From assembly GCA_017937305.1 (NCBI GenBank), contig JAGBDV010000017.1, positions 1 through 63,024 on the forward strand: a stretch of DNA of 63,024 bases, written 5' to 3'. Within the stretch, counting starts at the first letter, position 1. Each line of letters starts with the position of its first letter. The position numbers were made by a program, and so were the translations under genes. This document shows positions 37,923 through 45,965 of this stretch, in pieces. The notes under the pieces are model-generated. The model did no database searches. It was not told the DNA's origin and was given only the letters and a program-made list of their open reading frames with translations. This DNA comes from Bacilli bacterium (GTDB taxonomy: Bacteria > Bacillota_I > Bacilli_A > ML615J-28 > CAG-313).

Positions 37923-38739
37923 AGCTATTGTAATATGTTTTTATATAATTTGTTATACAATTTTTTAATGCTTGTCCTTTTTTATTATTTGAAGTTATTA
38001 TATAACATTTAAAATTATTATTTGCAATTATTTCAAAAACTCCATAGGTAAAACAATATGTTGTACTTTCTCTTGAGGTGTGCTTATTTATTGCTACAGG
38101 GTCAAATTCGTTTATAGATACATCTTTAGAATTTAAAACAATTTCTTCTTTAAAATTTAACTTAACATCTTGATATGAAACTACATACCATTGTTTTTTT
38201 ATAAACTAACAGCATATTGGGTAGAAAATATATTTTATTTTCTTTTGATTTGAGATATAAAAAATCATAATTTGATTCTAGGTATTTGATTTTTTCTTTA
38301 CCATGAGTGGCAATACATTTATTCATTTCAGGTATAATAATTTTATCACTATAAGAGTTAATAGTATATATATTTTTATAAGTTTTTAATATATCAAGAA
38401 AATAGTGAAAATTCTTATACGCATTAATGTGTTCGTCGTCCATTTCAATTTCTAAAAAAAGAGTTTTCTTTTTTAAAAATGTAATTAGTCCTACAATACT
38501 AGCTAGAAATGTGAATATATAAAATCCTGATTCATCACTAGGAATATTTCCTTAAGAACCTAATCCTAATAATGGTGAAATAATAAATAAAATTTTCTTG
38601 TTTTATTATATGAAATTATTTTACTTAATTTAGAAATGAAATATTCCTTAATACCTTGATTATTTCCATTAAAATTGTTAGTATTTGTATGCCATATATC
38701 TTTAGTCTTTGATATAGTTATTTTAAATATTTCTTCCAT
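37921..38739 (-). pseudogene. Frameshifted gene for a membrane protein of about 270 aa
   Basis: Read with frameshifts, the minus strand gives one continuous protein-like sequence. It starts MEEIFKITISKTKDIWHTNT (ATG at 38739), shifts near 38590, has an in-frame stop near 38555, continues through a hydrophobic segment (GFYIFTFLASIVGLITFL) and a polar part (38443-38190), shifts again near 38195 and ends with NCITNYIKTYYNS at 37921. At least two shifts and one stop are needed, so the gene is dead. The product is not recognised; one membrane segment and a large polar domain are visible. Confidence 0.7.
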
Positions 38740-38761
38740 AGTGATTAATTATCTCTTCGTA

Positions 38762-39255
38762 CTATTTTATTGCTTTCTTCATATACTCTATAAACTTTTT
38801 ATCTATTATAATCTCTATAACATCATTATCTTTATTTAATATAGCTGTATCATTCTTATCAAATAATCCATCTAATCTTTTATGTTTATATAAAGCTATA
38901 ATTAAAACAGATAAGTCATTATCATTATCTATTTCATAAGTTTATTTAAATTTATATATCTTTTTATCATTAAGAAAATATATAAATCCATCATTATATA
39001 GAAAATTATAAGCTTCTTAATTAATTTTTAATAATAATATATTCAATAAATAAATAATAACTACTATGACAAAGAAGGTAATCAATTGTAACTTCAAAGA
39101 ATATAGAAAGAGTTTTTAATGCAGTAGTATTAAAAAATCTTTTTTCATTTTCATATTAATTAATTGCCATATGATTAATACCAACTATTGCTGCTAGACT
39201 TCTAGTTGATAAATTTCTATCTTCTATTGATTCTTGTAATTTATTTATAACAAAT
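38762..39255 (-). pseudogene. Decayed Xre-family regulator
   Basis: On the minus strand the left part gives a helix-turn-helix: LSTRSLAAIVGINHMAI, a stop in place of a Gln codon, then YENEKRFFNTTALKTLSIFF and EVTIDYLLCH, as in Cro/C1 repressors. Further stops and shifts follow, then a readable C-terminal stretch ending VIEIIIDKKFIEYMKKAIK at 38762. There is no start codon before the right-hand repeat. It is probably the former regulator of the island. Confidence 0.65.
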
Positions 39256-39288
39256 AATTATATATGGGAATTATAATAAAATGTATTA

Positions 39289-39449
39289 AAAAAAGGAGCA
39301 AATTGCTCCTTTTTATATTTTACCATCTTGCAGTACCGATAATTACTAATAAAATAAATAAAACAAGAATTAAAGCGTAGCCATAACCACCAAAGTTGCT
39401 ACCACATGAAGTTTGTTGTTGACAACATCCATATCCATAGTTAGGTTGA
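39289..39449. repeat. 161-bp direct repeat, right copy
   Basis: Partner of 30841-31001. Here the repeat is followed without interruption by the start codon and ribosome-binding site of the yjcZ-type gene, so this copy is in the native context. It includes the terminator of that gene (39291-39315). Confidence 0.95.
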
Positions 39450-39454
39450 TACAT
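39320..39454 (-). CDS. YjcZ-type small hydrophobic spore protein, 44 aa
   Basis: A Gly/Tyr/Cys-rich start (MYQPNYGYGCCQQQTSCG) is followed by GGYGYALILVLFILLVIIG and a short TARW ending. This is the layout of the YjcZ/YtrH-like sporulation peptides of Bacilli: a polar head and a single membrane helix. AAAGGAGGTGG lies upstream of the ATG. Its 3' part is duplicated at the other end of the island. The role is not established; such proteins are reported in spores. Confidence 0.85.
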   Translation of the reverse strand: MYQPNYGYGCCQQQTSCGSNFGGYGYALILVLFILLVIIGTARW

Positions 39455-39565
39455 AATTCCACCTCCTTTATTAATATTTTATTCAAAAGATTAATTGTTG
39501 TATCTTATTTTAGCCCATTGCTTGAAAAAAAAGTATCTTTTTGATATAATTTAATAGGTGATAAT

Positions 39566-39835
39566 ATGAAAGCAAAAACAGAAGAACAAATCGCAATTGA
39601 TATTGATTATGAAACTTTTACGACTGATGAGATAATTAAAATTTTTGATTTCTTTAATTTAATATCAATATATGTTAAAGGTGGTAAAGTAAAGAAAACT
39701 GATTTAATTGAATCATATCATACTTATCGTAAAGTGTTAAATAGTATATCTTTTGAAAAGCGTTATAATAAAATGTTTGAAGATAAGACAGGTATTAAAA
39801 TTTATCAAACAATGAGAGAATTAGAGAAGAAATAA
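39566..39835 (+). CDS. UPF0223 (YktA-type) protein
   Basis: An 89-aa protein that matches the UPF0223 family of Bacilli: IDIDYETFTTDEIIKIFDFF, then the LIESYHTYRKVLNSI block and the ending KIYQTMRELEKK. The function is unknown. AGGTGAT precedes the ATG. It stands alone between the yjcZ-type gene (divergent) and the convergent 39849 gene. Confidence 0.85.
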   Translation: MKAKTEEQIAIDIDYETFTTDEIIKIFDFFNLISIYVKGGKVKKTDLIESYHTYRKVLNSISFEKRYNKMFEDKTGIKIYQTMRELEKK

Positions 39836-39848
39836 TCTAATTCTTTTT

Positions 39849-40076
39849 TTAATGGTTGCTTTGATCTGTTTCAGACCTAATTCCTAAATAATTTTCTATA
39901 CGGTTAATTCTTTTTAGCAATTCACCATTTATACGTTTTATTTCATTTAATTGTTCATCATATCTATTCAAATCGTATTGATTAAAGTTAGGATATTCCA
40001 TCATATTATTTGGTTGATTGTAATAATATTGATTAGGATAGTTATTCGGATTGAATAGTCTATTTTTATTAAACAT
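39849..40076 (-). CDS. Small Asn/Tyr-rich protein with coiled-coil tail, 75 aa
   Basis: Not recognised. Residues 1-38 are rich in Asn, Tyr, Pro and Gln (NPNNYPNQYYYNQPNN), a composition common in spore-coat proteins. Residues 38-66 form a heptad-like helix (LNEIKRINGELLKRINRIEN). AAAGGAGG lies before the ATG. Its neighbours ylbD and yjcZ are coat- or spore-linked, so a coat role is a reasonable guess. Confidence 0.6.
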   Translation of the reverse strand: MFNKNRLFNPNNYPNQYYYNQPNNMMEYPNFNQYDLNRYDEQLNEIKRINGELLKRINRIENYLGIRSETDQSNH

Positions 40077-40192
40077 TCTTTTACCTCCTTTTGAAGATGT
40101 TCTAATATAAGATATGAAAATTACTTAAAAGTGTTACAAAAATATGTAACATGTTTAGTTTGTTTTCATATTTTAATAATAGAGGTGATAAA

Positions 40193-40561
40193 ATGGAAAG
40201 TAGAATTGATGAGTTTAGAGAATTTGTTAAGAAATATCCATTAATTAAGGAAGATGTAAAAAATAATAAAAGAACGTGGCAATCATTCTATGAAGATTGG
40301 GTGTTACTTGGGGAAAATGATGGAATCTGGGATATATATAAATCTAATAAAATTAGTAATGATTTAGGAAGTAAAAAACTAGATGAGTTACTTACCACAT
40401 CTAATATAAAAAATATTGTAGAGTATGTTAAGAAAATTAATCCTGATTCAATAAGTAAAACATTAAATACTATCCAAAAGGTACTACAAATAACTCAAAG
40501 TTTTGGTAGTAAGCCAAGCCCAGGTCTTTATAATGCTAATTATAATAGTTGGTGGGATTAA
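40193..40561 (+). CDS. ylbD: YlbD-family spore coat protein
   Basis: A 122-aa protein similar to Bacillus YlbD, an inner-coat component: FREFVKKYPLIKEDVK, TWQSFYEDWVLLGENDGIWD, then a helical region and a Ser/Asn-rich end. I chose the ATG at 40193 because AGAGGTGA lies 5 nt upstream; an in-frame ATG 14 codons earlier has no site. It overlaps ylbE by one base, the same pair as in Bacillus. Confidence 0.85.
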   Translation: MESRIDEFREFVKKYPLIKEDVKNNKRTWQSFYEDWVLLGENDGIWDIYKSNKISNDLGSKKLDELLTTSNIKNIVEYVKKINPDSISKTLNTIQKVLQITQSFGSKPSPGLYNANYNSWWD

Positions 40562-40785
40562 TGAGAGTGGATATTTTAAATAAAATTTATGCAAATGATT
40601 TATATTTAACATATCTTAGGTATCATCCTCATTGGTATCAAATTTTAAATAATAATCCTAGTTATTATAGTAACTTTGAAAAAGAAGTTAAAACAACTCT
40701 TAAGATTACTACAGCTGATAAGATTGATAATTTTAGAAAACAAGTTGATTTTATTAATGGGATAATTAAATATTTATCACATTAA
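40561..40785 (+). CDS. ylbE: YlbE-like protein
   Basis: A 74-aa protein of the YlbE family: short, with YLRYHPHWYQILNNNPS and a C-terminal helix (DNFRKQVDFINGIIKYL). The function is not known. It starts at ATG 40561 by overlap with the ylbD stop (TAATG) and is followed by the rpsP promoter. Confidence 0.8.
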   Translation: MRVDILNKIYANDLYLTYLRYHPHWYQILNNNPSYYSNFEKEVKTTLKITTADKIDNFRKQVDFINGIIKYLSH

Positions 40786-40805
40786 TAGGTGTTAAGGTAA
40801 ATTAC

Positions 40806-40834
40806 TTGACAGTTGTATTATAAAGTGATATAAT
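40806..40834 (+). promoter_or_regulatory. Promoter of rpsP-khpA
   Basis: Perfect consensus: TTGACA (40806-40811), 17-bp spacer, TATAAT (40829-40834), 32 bp before rpsP. Expected to be very strong. Confidence 0.92.
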
Positions 40835-40866
40835 ATCTATGAATTAATTATGGAGGTACTAATATT

Positions 40867-41130
40867 ATGGTTAAATTAAGATCACAAAGATTTGGTTCTA
40901 AAAAGAGTCCTTTCTATCGTATCGTTGCTACAGATTCACGCAACCCAAGAGATGGTCGTTTTATTGAAGTTGTAGGTACTTACAATCCTTTAACAAACCC
41001 AGCTACTGTTAACTTTGATGTTGAAAAAGTTCAAAAATGGTTAGCTGTTGGTGCTAAACCTACTGACACAGTAAAATCATTCTTAAAACAACAAGGGCTT
41101 TTAGCTGCTGATAAGAAAGAATCTAAATAG
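40867..41130 (+). CDS. rpsP: 30S ribosomal protein S16
   Basis: An 87-aa ribosomal protein with the typical start VKLRLQRFG-like [20 protein letters not shown] and the middle GTYNPLT block. TGGAGG lies upstream of the ATG. In Bacilli rpsP leads the operon with khpA, rimM, trmD and rplS; here the operon stops after khpA. Confidence 0.97.
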   Translation: MVKLRSQRFGSKKSPFYRIVATDSRNPRDGRFIEVVGTYNPLTNPATVNFDVEKVQKWLAVGAKPTDTVKSFLKQQGLLAADKKESK

Positions 41131-41138
41131 GTGGCAAT

Positions 41139-41384
41139 ATGGGCTCAGTTGATTATGCTGTTTTAATTGCAGGATTAATCAAGCCTTTAGTAACTCACCC
41201 TGAGGCAGTTGTAGTTAATGTTGAAGTTAATGATACTGTTATTAAAGCTGTTGCTTTAGTTCATCAAGATGATTTAGGTCGTGTTATTGGTAAAAAGGGC
41301 CGTGTTGCTGGAGCTATTAGAACTTTAGCACATGCTGCTGCAATTAGAAACAAAGAAACTGTTGAAATTGAATTCAATAGCTAA
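41139..41384 (+). CDS. khpA: KH-domain RNA-binding protein KhpA
   Basis: An 81-aa protein with one KH domain and the loop VIGKKGRVAGAIRTL. KhpA forms a complex with KhpB (Jag) and binds small RNAs and mRNAs that affect division and cell-wall growth. It follows rpsP by 8 bp and is closed by a terminator. Confidence 0.95.
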   Translation: MGSVDYAVLIAGLIKPLVTHPEAVVVNVEVNDTVIKAVALVHQDDLGRVIGKKGRVAGAIRTLAHAAAIRNKETVEIEFNS

Positions 41385-41402
41385 AGAAGACTAAAAAAAA
41401 TG

Positions 41403-41429
41403 GATGCTTTTAAAAAGCATCTTTTTTTT
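41403..41429 (+). terminator. Terminator after khpA
   Basis: A 9-bp stem (41403-41411 with 41413-41421) with eight T residues. It separates rpsP-khpA from rimM-trmD, which usually follow in the same operon. Confidence 0.9.
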
Positions 41430-41470
41430 CTATTTTTTTGTATTTTATTATATAATGTAGTATAATATAA

Positions 41471-41494
41471 ACATATCTAAATATGTAGATATGT
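41471..41494 (+). promoter_or_regulatory. Probable ArsR-family operator
   Basis: ACATATCTA (41471-41479) and TAGATATGT (41486-41494) form a perfect 9-bp inverted repeat with a 6-nt spacer, right after a TATAAT-like -10 sequence (about 41462) and 13 bp before the ArsR start. Dimeric ArsR/SmtB repressors bind such sites and block transcription, so autoregulation is likely. Confidence 0.75.
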
Positions 41495-41506
41495 TAGGAG
41501 GAAATT

Positions 41507-41797
41507 ATGGAGATATCTAATAAACTTAATATTAATGATCTTACAATGATATACTCTGCTTTAGGTGAAGAAAATAGACTTGCTATTGCAATCTATTTAC
41601 TTGAAAATCCATCTAATGTTAATGACATTAGTAAGAATTTAAATTTAAGTCAGCCAAAAGTTTCACATCATTTAAGAATTTTAAAAGATAGTAAAGTAGT
41701 AAAAGCTACTAAGAATGGTAAAAATGTGATATATGATATTGATGATAAGCATATAGAAGAAATTATTAAGCTTGGCTTAATTCATATGGAGTGTTAG
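41507..41797 (+). CDS. ArsR/SmtB-family metal sensor, zinc type
   Basis: A 96-aa winged-helix repressor. The recognition helix is in SQPKVSHHLRILKDSKVV. The last helix carries D80-x-H82-x10-H93-x2-C96, which matches the alpha-5 metal site of zinc sensors such as SmtB and CzrA, with the final ligand a Cys instead of His. No Cys-x-Val-Cys alpha-3 site of arsenic or cadmium sensors is seen. It has an AGGAGG site and is followed after 1 bp by the metal ATPase. Expected inducer: zinc or a similar divalent ion; binding is inferred. Confidence 0.88.
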   Translation: MEISNKLNINDLTMIYSALGEENRLAIAIYLLENPSNVNDISKNLNLSQPKVSHHLRILKDSKVVKATKNGKNVIYDIDDKHIEEIIKLGLIHMEC

Positions 41798-41798
41798 T

Positions 41799-44273
41799 AT
41801 GGAAGTTAAAAAATATCAAATTACAAAGATGAATTCTGTTAAAGGTATTAATCGTATTATTAATGAAATAAAAAAGATTGATACAATTTTTAATGCTTCA
41901 ATTGACAGAACTACAAAGATCTTAATAGTAGAGTGTAATGCTCCAGAACTTGAAATTAAGCATGAAAACTATTATAAAAAATTAGAAGATAAAATACTAA
42001 AAGCTATTAGAATGTATGAAAAACAAGCAAAACTTGTTAGTATTGATAATGTTGAAGTATTTAGAAAAGTTCTATATTTAAATGGTCTAGATTGTGCTTA
42101 TTGTGGAACTAGAATTGAAAATATTGCAAAAAAAGAGCTTAATCATCAACGTATTGTTGTAGATTATCCAACTTATCGTTTTATTATTGAAACTACAGAT
42201 AAATCATTAGTTGATAATTTAGAGCAAAGAGTTACAGAGATTGCTCATAAGGTTGATGAAAGAATAATTGTTCAAAGTGCTGAAAAAGGAAAACCACGAC
42301 AAAGTGAAATTGAAAAGACATTGAAAAAACCTCAAGTTATTGTTATTTGGTTAGGTATTGCAGTATTCTTAATTGGTAGCATTATCTCTTATACTTTTGA
42401 TGAGATTTTAAATAATAGTAGTGATACTAGTAATATATTTGGAGTAATACTAGTAGTTATTGGTTATTTTATGATAGGTCATCAAATTATATATAGGTTT
42501 TTTAAAAACTTATTTAAAGGTAGAGTGTTTGATGAGAACTTCCTTATGACTGTTGCAAGCATAGGTGCTTTAGTGACTCAACATTTTGTAGAAGCAGCAG
42601 TGGTAATGTTACTTTATCAATTTGGTGAGTTTTTACAAAATATTGCAGTACATCGTACAAGAAAGTCAATTGCAGATTTACTAAGCTATGAAGTTCAAAC
42701 AGTTAAATTAAAACTAGGTGAAGAAGTTTCCGAAGTAGGTGTAGAAGGAGTACTTCCTGATGATGTAATTGTTGTTGGTAAAGGTGAAATGATTCCTGTC
42801 GATGGAAAAGTATGTAAAGGTAAAACATATCTTGATACTAAAAATATTACAGGTGAGTCTCGTGCAAGAAGTGTAAGTGTTGGAGATGAGGTATTATCTG
42901 GAAGTTTAAATATTGGTAATATTATTGAAGTTAGAGTTACTAGAACATATAATAACTCAATGATGACTAGAATTTTAGATTTAGTCGAAAATGCAACAAT
43001 TAATAAATCTAAAGCTGAAAACTTTATTACAAAGTTTAGTAGATATTACACTCCAATTGTTGTAATTATTGCAGCAATCATTTTAACAGTGGGTGTTATT
43101 ACTTCTTTCTTCAATCCAGATGTTGACTGGACACACTGGGTTTATGTTGCAATGGAATTTTTAGTAATTTCGTGTCCTTGTGCTTTAGTAATTTCTGTAC
43201 CATTATCGTTTTTCTGTGCAATAGGAGTAGCTAGTAAACGTGGTATTTTAATAAGAGGAAGTAATTATCTTGAAGCAATGTATCATGTTGAAAATATTGT
43301 ATTTGATAAAACTGGTACTCTTACTAAGGGTGAATTTAATATTACTGAAATTGTTCCTGCAGAAGGATATCGTGCTGAAGATGTAAAGAGATTATTTATT
43401 TATACTGAGTATTATTCAGAGCATCCAATTGGGAAATCAGTTGTTGAATCTTACGGTAAAGATAATGTACTTACCGAAATTATCTCTGAATTCCAAGCTT
43501 TACAAGGTGGAGCTAGAGCTGAGATTAATGGTAGTCATATTTTAATTGCTTCTCTTAAACTTGCAAAACGTGAAAAACTTACTTTCCCTGAAGTATTTAG
43601 CCCTAATTTAGTAATTTATGTATTCAAGGAAAAAACATATATTGGACATGTAATCCTTGGTGATACAATTAGAGAAGAAGCATTTGATACATTAAGTAGA
43701 CTTCGCCAAGATGGGGTTTCTAAAGCGTATATGTTAACAGGTGATGCAAAGCCTATTGCAGAAAATGTTGCAAACATGTTACAAATTGATGAAGTATTTG
43801 CAGAACTATTACCTGATGAAAAAGTTGAATATATGGATAGAATTAAAGAAAGCACTAAGAGTAAAGTTGGCACTACTGCATATGTTGGTGATGGTATTAA
43901 TGATGCTCCTGTAATTGCTTCAAGTGATGTAGGTATTGCAATGGGAGATACTGCTAGTGATGCAACAATTTCTATTTCAGATATTGTTATTATGACTAAT
44001 GATTTAAATAAGTTAGTAGAGTTACATTATATTGCTAAAAAGACACGTCATAAAGTTATTGAAAATATAATATTTGCACTTGGTGTTAAAGTAGTAGTAA
44101 TGATTGTTGCTTTAGTGTTCCATGGCAATGCATTTACGATGCCTTTATGGCTTGCAATATTCTCTGATGTAGGTGTTTCTCTACTTGCGATTCTTAATTC
44201 ACTTCGTTTAATGAGATTATTCGGAAGACAAACAAAAATAGACCAAGGAGAAAAAGATGATGATGAAGAATAA
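41799..44273 (+). CDS. P1B-type heavy-metal ATPase (Zn/Cd/Pb exporter)
   Basis: An 824-aa metal pump. The N-terminal region has a metal-binding domain with C99-x2-C102 (GLDCAYCG) after an unusual, roughly 90-residue extension resembling a second, cysteine-less copy. The membrane metal site is C459-P-C461 (ISCPCALVIS), phosphorylation D503 in DKTGTLTKG, and the hinge is GDGINDAPVIASSDVGIAMG. The CPC site and the ArsR partner fit zinc, cadmium or lead export. Its 3' end overlaps rimM by 17 bp, an unusual link between metal export and tRNA/ribosome maturation genes. Confidence 0.93.
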   Translation: MEVKKYQITKMNSVKGINRIINEIKKIDTIFNASIDRTTKILIVECNAPELEIKHENYYKKLEDKILKAIRMYEKQAKLVSIDNVEVFRKVLYLNGLDCAYCGTRIENIAKKELNHQRIVVDYPTYRFIIETTDKSLVDNLEQRVTEIAHKVDERIIVQSAEKGKPRQSEIEKTLKKPQVIVIWLGIAVFLIGSIISYTFDEILNNSSDTSNIFGVILVVIGYFMIGHQIIYRFFKNLFKGRVFDENFLMTVASIGALVTQHFVEAAVVMLLYQFGEFLQNIAVHRTRKSIADLLSYEVQTVKLKLGEEVSEVGVEGVLPDDVIVVGKGEMIPVDGKVCKGKTYLDTKNITGESRARSVSVGDEVLSGSLNIGNIIEVRVTRTYNNSMMTRILDLVENATINKSKAENFITKFSRYYTPIVVIIAAIILTVGVITSFFNPDVDWTHWVYVAMEFLVISCPCALVISVPLSFFCAIGVASKRGILIRGSNYLEAMYHVENIVFDKTGTLTKGEFNITEIVPAEGYRAEDVKRLFIYTEYYSEHPIGKSVVESYGKDNVLTEIISEFQALQGGARAEINGSHILIASLKLAKREKLTFPEVFSPNLVIYVFKEKTYIGHVILGDTIREEAFDTLSRLRQDGVSKAYMLTGDAKPIAENVANMLQIDEVFAELLPDEKVEYMDRIKESTKSKVGTTAYVGDGINDAPVIASSDVGIAMGDTASDATISISDIVIMTNDLNKLVELHYIAKKTRHKVIENIIFALGVKVVVMIVALVFHGNAFTMPLWLAIFSDVGVSLLAILNSLRLMRLFGRQTKIDQGEKDDDEE

Positions 44274-44772
44274 TTATGTTGAGATTGGTAAAGTAGTTAA
44301 TACATTTGGTATCAAAGGTGAGCTTAAAATTGTTAGTGAAAGTGATTTTGTTGATTACCGTTACGCAGTAGGAAAAACTATTTTTCTTAAAATGCGTAGT
44401 GTATTAAAAGAAGTAAAGGTGAGTAGTTTTAGAATTCATAAAGGTAATATTTTAATTACAATCGATAATTTATTAGATATTAATGAAGTAGAAAAGTTTA
44501 TTGGGACAGTAGTTTTAGCTGATAAGAATGATGTTCCACCTTTAGAAGATGGTGAATTTTATATTGATGATGTAGTTGGTCTTGATGCATATGATGTAAA
44601 TGGTGTAAAACTTGGTGTAGTTTCTGATGTAATAATTATTCCTTATAATGATTTAATTGAAGTTGAACTATTAAATGGTAAAAAGGAACTTATTCCTTAT
44701 GTTGATGAGTACGTTTTAGATATCTTAGAAGATAGAATTATTATTAAGTTATTAGAGGTTGACCATGATTAA
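44257..44772 (+). CDS. rimM: 16S rRNA processing protein RimM
   Basis: Assembly factor for the 30S head domain that binds S19. The 171-aa protein has VEIGKVVNTFGIKGELKIV at the start and the PRC-barrel half with FYIDDVVGLDAYD and ELIPYVDEYV. AAGGAG stands 6 nt before the ATG at 44257, inside the metal ATPase gene. It overlaps trmD by 8 bp. Confidence 0.95.
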   Translation: MMMKNNYVEIGKVVNTFGIKGELKIVSESDFVDYRYAVGKTIFLKMRSVLKEVKVSSFRIHKGNILITIDNLLDINEVEKFIGTVVLADKNDVPPLEDGEFYIDDVVGLDAYDVNGVKLGVVSDVIIIPYNDLIEVELLNGKKELIPYVDEYVLDILEDRIIIKLLEVDHD

Positions 44773-45496
44773 ATTTGATATATTAACATTATTTCCTGAA
44801 ATAATTGAGGGAATGGTTTCTAGTTCAATTTTAAAGCGTGCTATTGAGAAGGGATTAATTGAAATTAACATTATTGACTTTAGAGAATATGCGGGAAATA
44901 AACATTCTACTGTTGATGATTATGCATATGGTGGTGGTGCTGGGATGCTTTTAAGAGTTGATCCAATTTATAGAGCTTTAAATACTATAGAAGGACTTGA
45001 TAAAGCCCATAAAATCTTAACATCACCTAGTGGAAATGTATGGAGTCAAAAAAAAGCAGAAGAATTTTCTAAACTTGATCATATTGTAATTGTATGTGGT
45101 CACTATGAAGGAATAGATGCACGAGTGCTTAATTATATTGATGAAGAAATATCAATTGGAGATTATGTACTTACTGGTGGCGAAATTCCTGCAGGAGTAA
45201 TTATCGATTCAGTTTCAAGACTTATTAATGGGGTAATAGCTGATGATTCGACTGTGAATGAATCATTTTCAATGGGATTATTAGAATACCCTCAATATAC
45301 TCGTCCACAAGAATTTGATGGACATAAAGTACCTGATATTTTACTATCAGGACACCATGCTAATATTAAAAAATGGCAACGCTATGAAGCTTTAAAGAAA
45401 ACATACCTTGTAAGACCTGAATTATTAAATGAAATTGAATTATCTAAAGAAGATATAAAAATGTTAGAAGACATTAAAAAAGGAGTATTAAAGTAA
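44765..45496 (+). CDS. trmD: tRNA (guanine-N1)-methyltransferase TrmD
   Basis: Makes m1G37 in tRNA, preventing frameshifts. The 243-aa SPOUT enzyme has FDILTLFPEII at the start, DYAYGGGAGML, CGHYEGIDARV and GDYVLTGGE, all conserved. The ATG at 44765 has AGAGG upstream. The usual next gene, rplS, is 6 kb further on; four unrelated genes intervene. Confidence 0.97.
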   Translation: MIKFDILTLFPEIIEGMVSSSILKRAIEKGLIEINIIDFREYAGNKHSTVDDYAYGGGAGMLLRVDPIYRALNTIEGLDKAHKILTSPSGNVWSQKKAEEFSKLDHIVIVCGHYEGIDARVLNYIDEEISIGDYVLTGGEIPAGVIIDSVSRLINGVIADDSTVNESFSMGLLEYPQYTRPQEFDGHKVPDILLSGHHANIKKWQRYEALKKTYLVRPELLNEIELSKEDIKMLEDIKKGVLK

Positions 45497-45957
45497 TGAA
45501 AAGAATTTTAATATTATTTGTTCTAATTTGTTTATGTTTTCTTTCAAGTTGTAATTGTGTAAATAATAAAAGCAAAGTATCTTTTTATGATGAAGAAGAA
45601 GAATGGAAAGAATATTTAGATATGTTTTATACTTCAATTAACACTGAAGGTAATAAATATGCTGCATTTGATTTAAGAAGTAAAGAACTATATGAAACTG
45701 AACATTTAAGACATTTCCAAAATTATGATTTAAATGTAGGTAATAAGGATGAATTCTTTAATTATTTAACTAATAATTATTCAAAAAAATATATAATTTA
45801 TATATATATTGAAACACTTGATGACTTAAATTATTTTAATGATTTGTTGGATAATTATAAAGATATATATGTTTATATTGGAGATTATCAAACATACCGA
45901 TCTTTAGGTGATGAATTATTTACATTTGATTCTGGTCCTTATGATTGTAATTGTTAG
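45496..45957 (+). CDS. Lipoprotein with degenerate rhodanese-like domain
   Basis: A 153-aa predicted lipoprotein: signal peptide with lipobox LSSC (Cys about residue 19). The rest looks like a rhodanese fold: KYAAFDLRSKELYETEHLRH resembles the N-terminal D-x-R and E-x2-H-I pattern. The strand IIYIYIETLDD stands where the catalytic Cys loop should be but lacks the Cys. It ends in DCNC. A structural or metal-binding role outside the cell is therefore more likely than sulfur transfer. It overlaps trmD by one base (TAATG). Confidence 0.6.
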   Translation: MKRILILFVLICLCFLSSCNCVNNKSKVSFYDEEEEWKEYLDMFYTSINTEGNKYAAFDLRSKELYETEHLRHFQNYDLNVGNKDEFFNYLTNNYSKKYIIYIYIETLDDLNYFNDLLDNYKDIYVYIGDYQTYRSLGDELFTFDSGPYDCNC

Positions 45958-45965
45958 GTGATAGT

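Larger units (their letters stand above)
30841..39449. mobile_element. Accessory defence island between 161-bp direct repeats
   Basis: About 8.4 kb between two near-identical direct repeats. Contents: a structured 130-bp element, a HEPN-type gene, a three-gene restriction-modification set, a Ser/Thr kinase with a short leader frame, and two degraded genes. The flanking housekeeping and spore genes are intact, and the yjcZ-type gene is complete only at the right end. No integrase, transposase or replication gene is visible, so it could have entered by homologous recombination or by an element that has decayed. Cargo genes are even lower in G+C than the surroundings. Confidence 0.75.
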
